Assembly (NCBI GenBank): GCA_026874595.1
Contig: CM049320.1
Location: forward strand, 50,730,714-50,794,713
Origin: Sipunculus nudus
Taxonomy: Eukaryota > Annelida > Sipuncula > Golfingiida > Sipunculidae
Length of the DNA: 64,000 bases
Direction: 5' to 3'
The notes below the pieces were generated by a model, which worked only from the letters and a program-made list of their open reading frames with translations, searched no databases and had not been told where the DNA came from. Within the stretch, counting starts at the first letter, position 1, and each line of letters begins with the position of its first letter. Shown piece after piece: positions 55,215 to 64,000 of the stretch. Made by a program: the position numbers and the translations under genes.

Positions 55215-58200
55215 GTGAGTGTCATTAGCTATCAAACTTTATCCTCGCGTTTCTGTTACGAGAGTTTCTCATTTGTTCAGTTATTGACAACCGATTACTT
55301 TCCACATACAGCCGGTCATTCAAGCGTAAGTTTGAACCGGACGGGTGGGGTTTGTGTGTGTTGGGGGGGGGGGGGGTTCTGAGAAGTGGCCTGTATCCGA
55401 ACGTTATCGTTACTGTCTCCGGGTACCCCGTTTAATAACACCTATCGCCCATGTAAAAAAACTCATGATATCAAACAAACAAAATACACGGGGTACATTC
55501 AGCCCACTCAGCAGCTCAGTGGAACAGGCGCTTGCAACAGTGTTGACAGTGGACCCAGTTTGGCTCTGCACATATTACAGAGTAACAACCTGACAACTGC
55601 ATCGGAATTTTGTTTATAATGTAGCAGTAAGAATTCTGCCCTTGGCTTGGCTTTGCCATCATGAATTTGCGATGCATTGAACCTGGAAGGATTTTATTCT
55701 CTCATGTGGGAACAGTAATGTATAACACGTGCCTATATTATATGATTATTAATTTATGAATATTACGTCAACATTTTTTTTATCCGATTTTGTTTTCTGA
55801 CTTATACATTTTTTATTAATATCACTCCATTCATATATAATGATGTGTGTAATAAATAAATAAATTAGTGTAGGGAAAATTGTATGTGGGATGTTAATGT
55901 AGGTGATATTATTTTATTTTTTTTTTAATTAATTTTCTGGTTAAATCAGAATAGGAAACCCTATGAACTTAAATCCCTAAACCAATATACATATTTCAGT
56001 ATCAGTTTCATACAACTGGGAAGACTATAAATGTTGAGGTTTTTTTAGTGTCTTAGAACTTTGATTTAAAAAAAATTAAATTATAGTTAACAATTAATTG
56101 TGATAATGAACAATTTGGTCACTATTTGAACACTGCTTTATTAGGTAGACATGAATAACAACAGTCTACAACAACACCAAGTGAACTTTGTTGCATGATT
56201 ATACCCATGGCAAACCACATGTGAACGGTTGGTGACAAAATGATTGTGGTGATAAATGAACTAGCAATAGTAGCATTAAATCAATTTGATTCATGTTGCT
56301 AACTGCAAGTCATGTCAGTGATGTCACTGGTTCATTAATGGTTTGACTGTGTGAAGGCAAAGTACTGATTTAAAATGAATTTCGCATAGAAAATAGGGGT
56401 ACTGAATATTGGAATGTAAAATATTGTGTGGTAATTTTAGTAATAAAAATATAAATATATATAATAGAAAAATAATATATGGACAGTGCCCATTCTACAC
56501 TCTGCAGACATGGTCTGGGGGCAAGTGGACGTGTACCACAATATTTAGAGTGGAATAGTGCTATGTTGTAACCCCCCCCCTAAGGTCATCATAGTACTAG
56601 TAGAATTACATATTGACAAATGTAGGCCTATATGAATCTACAATTATGAGACTCTATGCTAAACTTGATGTCATGTTATTAGAATTTTCAACCAGCTCAT
56701 ACCTGTAGTTGACCCTTTCTCCATGTTTTTCCTCTTTATATAGTTTAGTTATGGAAATATAAAGTTGATTGTCCTTATTTTTTTCCTTGTTTTACAGACT
56801 GCTTCATTTGCCAGGATATCTGCATTTGAACAACAGAGAATGGTCACAGCAAATGGGACAAGTTCTGAACTCTCCACAACTTAAAGGACAGCATCGAGTC
56901 CACAATCTATCTGCACCACAGGCTTAATTGATTGTCATATTTTTTACAAGATAGGGACAATTAATTTCTACAAAAGGAAAGTTAGATGCTGGAAGTCTGA
57001 ATGTCTAGAGAATCTCCATAGTTAGGATGCATGCTGGTCTCTAATTTAAAATTCCAGATTGTCACAAACTTGAAAATACACCCCAGATTCAAAAGTTTAT
57101 TAGGAGAAAGACTTACAACACAGTAACTTATTCTGAAACAGCAGGTAATACACAGAGAAACAAACACAGTAACTTATTCTGAAACAGCAGTTAATACACA
57201 GAGAAAAACAAGACTCATAATTTTTATTCTACTTCATAAGTCTGTGTTAGCCAATACACTTGTACATCAACATTTATATGACATTATATCACTGGTGTTT
57301 TCAAAATAAAAATATCACATATGTTTGGTCTTGAGTATTATTTAAATATCATTAGGAATTGGCATTTATGTTGCAGATCTTCTGGCTGTATGTCACAGTA
57401 ATCCTCGTTGGAATGCTGGGTACTGTGACAGGAGAGGCATGGGGCAAGTTCAGATTCCTACATCCTTTCCTTTCTGGATTTGGTTTTGCTTGTTGCAGCT
57501 GCATGTATTGTCTACAACCAGATATTTCAGTTTTATAACAATAAAATTGAAGGACTATAGCATGATGCATTGTAATACATATGGTTATATCTGATATTTA
57601 CATTACATATTTTCATCATCATAATGATAGAATGAATTTCTGGTAAATGCCATACAGTTAATTAAAAGCAAGGAAAACTAAGTGAATATGCACTGACATC
57701 AACTATGTCAACCTAGTTTCTGTGAGCCATATCATCCTGTCAAATTATGCAAAATTTTATTTTTGTCAGATGATTGACGCTTTACAATGTTTAAGGTCAC
57801 CTGATTGGTTGCTCCTTAGTCACATGATTATGTTTATTTATTGAATGAATATGCGATTAAGGTCGCATAGAGTTCATGGATAGGTCAATTGCGAAGCGGG
57901 AAATGAGGTAAAATGAACTGAGGTTATTGTTATTACAACATTAAAACATTAAAGGCCTTTTATCATAAACTATAATAGAGCGACAATATCTTTACATTTC
58001 GTAGTACTTAATATTAGTATAGTATTTGTTTAATAATATATTTGCATATATATTTACACATTATCATTCAACTGTTTTATATATTCATATTTACACATGA
58101 TCAATAATATTTGAATTCAGAAATGCCGTCCCTTTACGCTACTACAGTGTGTTATGCACCCAGAAACAAACAAACAAAACTCAATTGCAGAAGACTATTC

Positions 58201-58390
58201 ATTGGCATAATAAAATAATTGTGTTTCACTCAGCTTAACATAGGGACTCTGAAATCCCGAACCCTTTAAATTAAATATGTGCTTGATCCTTATGCCCATT
58301 ATATTTCCCTAAACGTTATGTAACAGATAATTCACCTGATAAAGAGACGTACCGAGCGAGGTATTTGCTATATGAATGAGGTCTTACAGT
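55215..58390. other. No gene recognised
   Basis: Contains a possible non-coding or terminal exon after the acceptor tgttttacag (56798), a direct repeat aacacagtaacttattctga (57117, 57163), and poly-G/C runs at 55363-55375 and 56571-56580. Confidence 0.4.
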
Positions 58391-58394
58391 TAAA

Positions 58395-58620
58395 CAAAAG
58401 GAAACAGAAAATAATTCTTGGCTTTCTGATAAGCTTATCCGTGCCGCACAAATAATTTTACAAAACAATTTCCAGAATTCAACGGATTCCAAGATTCCTA
58501 AGACTCTGCTTCAGTGATGAAAACAACCCAATGGATCGTGCATGAAACAGGGTTTAAAAATATTAGCTGTAGAAAAGATCCGAGTTTACAAATTCACTAC
58601 ACTGGACATTCACATTGGCT
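58395..58620 (+). pseudogene. Decayed Ulp1/C48-type protease fragment of transposon origin
   Basis: One frame reads NNSWLSDKLIRAAQIILQNN then, after stops, SLQIHYTGHSHWLI. The WL.D..I..AQ..L...F start and the V.I....HW catalytic-His neighbourhood are typical of Ulp1-like protease domains carried by several animal DNA transposons. Two adjacent stops break it. Confidence 0.5.
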
Positions 58621-58775
58621 TATATAATGGTCCACTTACAATTCTTGGTGTAAAAATAAAAAGAAATGTCAGTGAAAATGGTAAAATTAAATTATAATGA
58701 AACATTAGACAAAATTATAGAATCTCTAGTCTAATAGACTATTGACTCCTTTTGGTTAGATCGCTTTTTTGAAAT

Positions 58776-58787
58776 CCCAGATAGTAC
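58776..58787 (+). repeat. Third CCCAGATAG terminus
   Basis: CCCAGATAGTAC, same as the end at 25611 for 9 of 9 leading bases. No partner seen downstream. Confidence 0.4.
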
Positions 58788-59199
58788 TACAACTCATATA
58801 TTTATTTTCTGTTCTTCCATCCCCTGCTTAACGTACTGTACTTTAAACAAATTAATCTGAGACTTTATATGGTCCAAGGGAAGGACAAAAAAAGGAGACA
58901 TATTGATTGGGTAAAAAGAAAATGGCGGTTTAGAAATGACATATACCGCACTGCAAGAACAAGCTTTAAAGACAGCCTGGATAAAACGAATAAAGGATGA
59001 AACACATATGAATAAAATAAAAGTGCTATTAACTGAAATCTTAAAACTAGGGAGCATAACATAAACACATTTGATTGAAAATAGGCTAGAACATCGTGTG
59101 ACGTGCCCTGGTCCACTGTTCCGTCTTGGTGGTTTCTACTGCCACGTTGAGGATGTTTATGACAGGGATACAGACTCCTTCATGGATATACATTCCTCT

Positions 59200-60785
59200 T
59201 TTGGTTAAAAACAGCATTTAAAGCAGGGAATATATCGTCAGGGTCACATATCTGACCCTGCCTTTACCAGAACAACAGGCCGCTTTGTTACATACGTACA
59301 CTCAGAAGATCATGGATTCAAAGATCAGTTCACGGTCTTCATAGATTTTCCTGTCTCTAAGCCCTAGCTCCCTCAACAAAATATATCCTATCACAGAATA
59401 CAAATCATCGATCATTTTACCTTGTCGAAAGCCACTGCTGACTCTGTTCCTGGCGATCCATCGTCACTAAGCCTGTCGCTCAATCAGCTCATGGACTTCT
59501 ATAACAATGAGCTCAGGTCCATAATGGACAGAGTGGAACAATAGTACCATAAGAGAGCTCAAGCAGAGGCGAAAAAGGCAGAGAGATGGCGGCGGGAATG
59601 AGGACTAACCATACACCGAGGGTTGTACATAGTACAGCGAGAGGAGGTGAACAGATTGATCAACACGATCAAGGAAGACTATTATAAATCAGCCGTGAGA
59701 GTGAGTAAGGTAGATACCAAGCAGTTGTTTAGGGTTGCGAATAAGATGCTGGGTTAAAGCTCAGCTACCGGTCTTCCTGGAAATAGGTCAACCTCACAGT
59801 TAGCAGATACATTCAGTGAGTATTTGTGCAGAAGATCACAACTGTTCGCGACTATACCACTTTTGTCTCTGCTGTCTCACTTGTTCCATCACCATGTGCC
59901 AGCAACTCTCTTCCCAGCTTTGAGCCTGTTACCATCGATGAGGTTATAAAACTCATAACATCATCGCTGAACAAGATTTGCGACCTAGAGCCTCTTCCGA
60001 CATCTTTTGTAATGAAAGTCAGTTATATTGTTGCCACACATAATTACCACCATCATTAAGAAATCTGTAGAGATTTGTGTCCTCCCACAGTGTTTCAAAT
60101 CAGCTGATGTTACCCCTTTCTTAAGAAAGCATCACTTGACCCAGATAAACTGAAGAACTATCGTCCAGTATCTAATTTAGCCATAGTGTCTAAATTGAGT
60201 GATAGCATCTCAGCTGCACCCAAACCTCGCCTACAACAACTTACTGGGGGCATACCAGTTAGCTTATAGCCAAGGCCACGACACAGATACAGCTGTGTGT
60301 CACGAGAGACATTTCATATGCTTTTGATCAACACAAGGCTATCAAGCTAGTGCTGCTTGATCTGTCCGCGGTCTTTGACACTGTAGACCACCGCCTCGTC
60401 ATGGAGACCCTGAGTGATCCTAGTGGCCTCTATTGGTTCCAGTCATATCTGACTGACCATCAGGGTAAAAAATGCCATATCATCCTGCACTAAAATAGAC
60501 TGTGGTGTCCCCCGATCCTTTTTACCGTCTATACATCATCTCTATACGTCATCTTTGTCATTGTCATATAAAGCACCATGTGTACGCTGATGACACTAAA
60601 CGGGACATCAATTTCAAGATCGCTGATATGGATGATGCTCTCAGTCGCATGGAGGACGACTATAACATTGTCGGGACTGTCAAGAAATGACCAGCTCGTA
60701 TGTTTTAATCTGACAGAAAATAATTTCCATCGTCTTTGTAGATCAAACAGCAGGTGCAGAATTGGCTGGACCAAAACTAATCCCT
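59200..60785 (+). pseudogene. Decayed LINE reverse transcriptase (Jockey/CR1-like)
   Basis: With frame changes and stops one can follow the usual order: REVNRLINTIKEDYYKS, FEPVTIDEVIKLI, LDPDKLKNYRPVSNLA, LLDLSAVFDTVDHRLV, CGVP and the catalytic YADDT (HHVYADDTKRDINF). The G-S after GVP(Q) and many spacers are damaged. The clade is inferred from the ...PVT.DEV.K.I...K pre-motif. Not functional. Confidence 0.8.
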
Positions 60786-61179
60786 AAATATTCAATGTAT
60801 CAACCAACAGCAAACGAAAGTAGCTTCAGTCTGTTATAACAATCACAATTAAATAGAAACAACCTATTTACTGAAACCTGTCACAACCGACTTGGACAGT
60901 ATCCTGATAACGGACACTTCAAATGCCGAGCGGGATGCGGACAATAGTATGCTTTATATTCAGTAAGCCGTGTTAATAATAGCCAAAAATCCAAATAGTG
61001 CCACCAATCGGATGTCAGCGATACAACTATTCGCGCTCGGCATAGTATGCATCTCGAATTTCAAGACAATCAATGAATTTAATCGTACACTTTTTAGTTT
61101 CTTTTTTTTATTTTGCTCCTAATTTTAATTTATGTCCATTTGAAGAACTGTTTGTGATATTTTTTATATAGAATATAGC

Positions 61180-61410
61180 CAGGTCAGTGTTGTTTAACGT
61201 CTGTATACCGACATATTCAAAAGAAGAAATGGATTTAAACGATTTATGGCCTCCATCATTCAAGGGATCTGTGCTGCCTACTTGTGGACGGCCCAGTACG
61301 GTTATTTCACCAAACTTCCCCGTCGATAATCGAGACTGGTAGAAGAGACACAAAAAACCATCGTCACCAGATTCTTTGGCATATTTTTCATGTTCTTCCT
61401 AGCGGGTAAT
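61180..61410 (+). pseudogene. Broken partial copy of the UNC93 exon
   Basis: Matches the real exon at about 63125-63360: ASIIQGICAAYLWTAQYGYF, TKLPRR then a stop, RLVEETQKTIVTRFFGIFF, and even the donor G|gtaattt. Upstream homology fades near 61180. An in-frame TAA and changed residues show it is dead. Confidence 0.82.
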
Positions 61411-61758
61411 TTCTTTATATGGTTTCATATATTTAAATCGCAATATTCGAAATTTTGTACATTTGTTATATTGTTTGTTATAGCCTCATGTGCATGTTTT
61501 TGTGTTTGTGTAAACTGTGTTTGTAAATATATGGATCAAAAAAGCTAAATAATATCACTCATATTCTAGTCCTGAAAATTAATTGTTAAGCGTTCACCAG
61601 AGGACTGAAATGCTGAGAACAGGGGTCCAGGCAAGAGATATGATGTGTCTTTGGTGTGGAAAGCTAAATAAAACACATAAATCATAAATTGTCAGATACA
61701 AATAACGATAAAAAGGACGTAAACATCTGCATGAGTTCCCAGAGTGAGCGAATAAGTG

Positions 61759-61806
<48 letters not shown>

Positions 61807-62188
61807 CACAAATAGAGGAATCAAATTTCGTCAAAAATTTTTAATACTACGTAGATTCGTGCAACCTGCTGCACTCATCAGGAAAGACCGCCAATTTAGA
61901 TGGTATGGCTCAGAAGGTTCGTAACGATGACATGGTTCATAAATAAAAAAAAATAATTCCTCTTTTATATAATTATAAAGCTCTTAGATCATACCATAGA
62001 GCATTCAGTTGTTAATTACAGAAAACAAATAGATTATTATTTCATATATGCTCCTGGACAGTAGAGCACTCTCTGCAAAATCTCACCTTGGAATCAATAC
62101 GTCTCAAGTATTCAACAGAGCAAAATTTGATTCCGCCCTTTGTTAAATTATTAAGCTCTATTGTCATACCATAGAGAACCTTAGATTA

Positions 62189-62268
<80 letters not shown>

Positions 62269-62319
62269 AGGACATTGCATTTTGAATCTGCCACGAGTAT
62301 TAGGACCAGATGTGTAATA

Positions 62320-62350
<31 letters not shown>

Positions 62351-62765
62351 AAAGGAACTTGCCACACTTTAAAGGCTTTCACACCGTACTTTAAGAACAG
62401 GTCTAATGCTGCATGGTGAGCATTGACGTAAAGTGGGTATTGTGATATCGATATACATATTGTTCTTCACTGAATGTTGACAGATTAGATTGTGTATGTG
62501 CCTAGATATCTCATGTAATATTGATAGAGGAGGCACTTAAGGAGGACAGAGAACGATTGCCAATGATGACATTCCAGTTGTGTAAATGAGATTGAAAGAA
62601 CTTGAAAACTGTCGGTAGCATTCATGTCCAACTGTTTACTTTGGAAAACTGCTCAACATGGATCAATACACAATACTGAAGCCAAGGACACCCAAATTGA
62701 TCAGGTTAAATTTATTTAAAGCACATTTTACCTAATTTCTGTTTGGTTTCGTTGAATTGTAAAAA
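61411..62765. other. Intergenic with microsatellites
   Basis: (TA)n at 61759-61801 and 62195-62266, (CA)n at 62325-62350. The rest, including the UNC93A 5' UTR just before 62766, holds no recognised feature. Confidence 0.5.
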
Positions 62766-63351
62766 ATGGATAATAAAAGGTTAGAAATGGAGGGAACAGG
62801 GCATGACATTAAGGATATAACTGTGCAGCCAGAAAATAATAGGCCCCCAAACGAAAAGGATTTAACGAATATTCCAGAAGAAGACTGGCCAGAAGATGAG
62901 AAAAGACGAGAGAGGAGGCGTATAATGAAAAACGTTGTCCTGGTAAGCGTTGCTTTCCTGCTTAACTTCACTTCGGGTGGACTGGGTCGCCTACAAAGTA
63001 GCCTTCACATTGACCAGGGGATGGGCACAGTGAACCAGGCTCTGTTGTACGCCATGTTGGTCATCTCCTGTCTGTTTGTTTCGAAGATGGCGGTAAGCAA
63101 ACTCGGACACAAGTGGTGCATCGCAGGGTCAATGTTTGGCTACCTTCTCTGGTCAGGATCAAACGGAATCGGCCGATGGTGGTCCATGACCCCTGCGTCT
63201 ATTATTCTAGGGATTTGTGCTGCCCCATTGTGGACGGCCCAGTGTGCGTATTTCACCAAACTTGCCGGTCGATACGCGAGACTGGTAGGAGAGACCCAAG
63301 AAAACATCGTAACCAGATTCTTTGGTATCTTTTTCATGTTCTTCCAAACGG
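62766..63351 (+). CDS. UNC93A: UNC93A-like membrane protein, first coding exon (gene continues past window)
   Basis: UNC93 proteins are multi-pass membrane proteins related to major-facilitator transporters; UNC93A is a poorly understood plasma-membrane member. The exon encodes 195 residues plus one base and ends at a gtaatt donor. Features: hydrophilic cytosolic N-terminus (1-54, acidic then KRRERRR), TM1 about 56-75 with the signature LLNFTSGGLGRLQSSLH, TM2 about 91-111, TM3 about 118-134, TM4 about 143-163 with PLWTAQCAYFT, and TM5 starting at 184 (TRFFGIFFMFFQTG). The family is about 450 residues, so more than half is off the right edge. Start ATG is the first in frame, context aaaaaatgg. 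Confidence 0.92.
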
Positions 63352-64000
63352 GTAATTTGTTTTATTTGATTATTGTTTTGTTTTAATCTATTTTTGAATA
63401 CATGCAAATTTGTTGGAGAATCCAAAAAATCATCGTAGCCAATAGTTTGATATATTTTCAGGATTTTCCAAATTATTGTTTTGTGTCCTTTTGTATTGTT
63501 TATTGCTGTATTACTCGGCTATGACATAAAACCATGCAGCGTTCACTACATTGTTTGCTATTTTATTGTTGCTGTTTTCCCTTTTCTCCTCCATTTTGTT
63601 TATCACTATTCTTTATACATCAACAACGATACATCTGATCCTTTCAAGTATATCTGATACTTTATAAACAATACCACTGTGTCTCATAAGTGGCATGACT
63701 GAATTTATTTGAATGAAACTTTAATATTACGATACAGAGTTGTCAAAAAGCTGTCAACTAGCCTATAACTGGTCCATAATTATAAATGGTATATCAATAA
63801 CAGCTTACAAAATGAATCAGATTTTACTCTGAGGGAGTTCAACCGGACAATTTACCCAACTAATAAACCCCTGGACAATCGCCCCTTTCAAGTATTCCCG
63901 GGGAATTTTCCCCAGACGATTACCCCCGGGTCAGTTTTGTTTGGGGGAAGACATGCAGCATTTTGCATACAAGTAGTTGTGCACATGATCTAAAAATTCT
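63352..64000. other. UNC93A first intron
   Basis: Donor gtaatttg at 63352. No further exon before the window ends. Confidence 0.5.

Overview
The window is a stretch of an AT-rich, intron-rich, transposon-dense animal genome. Long introns with GT..AG borders, no operons, (TA)n microsatellites, poly-G/poly-C tracts and the mix of repeat families suggest a marine invertebrate, probably a lophotrochozoan such as a mollusc. The species and phylum are inference. No protein-coding gene is complete and ordinary from end to end.

Left part, 1-17.6 kb: a minus-strand host gene for the TFIIH core subunit p44 (GTF2H2/SSL1). The start codon is at 17634 and eight coding exons run leftward to 735; the C-terminal zinc-binding part lies beyond the left edge. 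Its introns are packed with insertions: a 3' LINE piece (4243-4792), hAT-like elements with 8-bp target duplications (2416-3419, 11210-15423, 11961-13272), and a 68-bp satellite split by a Helentron-like element (6855-8834). Two of the hAT insertions stop about 35 nt from a splice site.

18.3-24.0 kb: a 5.66-kb element with CACTG... inverted termini (EnSpm/CACTA type), whose near end is about 0.7 kb upstream of the GTF2H2 start. It carries a CRE-type promoter candidate and two exon-like pieces of an unrecognised gene.

25.6-53.0 kb: a region bounded by an inverted CCCAGATA pair (25611 and 52954) with palindromic subterminal repeats. It holds a recent LTR retrotransposon without recognisable gag or pol (30404-34644, LTRs identical by eye), an uninterrupted 700-residue EnSpm/CMC-type transposase (41249-43351) and, on the same strand, a ten-exon gene for a DUF4806-domain protein (45114-52257). 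The two genes are spaced and phased so that one splice could join them in frame. A CRE/TATA promoter with a non-coding first exon lies upstream at 37.57-37.73 kb. I read this as a candidate two-gene transposon. The DUF4806 gene has an apparent one-base deletion in a poly-A run near its 3' end.

53-64 kb: a possible first exon of a host gene at 55094, a decayed Ulp1-like protease piece (58.4 kb), a decayed LINE reverse transcriptase (59.2-60.8 kb), a broken UNC93 exon copy (61.2-61.4 kb), and the first coding exon of a real UNC93A-like membrane protein gene (62766-63351) that continues off the right edge.

A repeat family with GCTCAGCTGAC / GTCAGCTGAGC inverted ends is scattered through the whole window and hosts several of the nested insertions.
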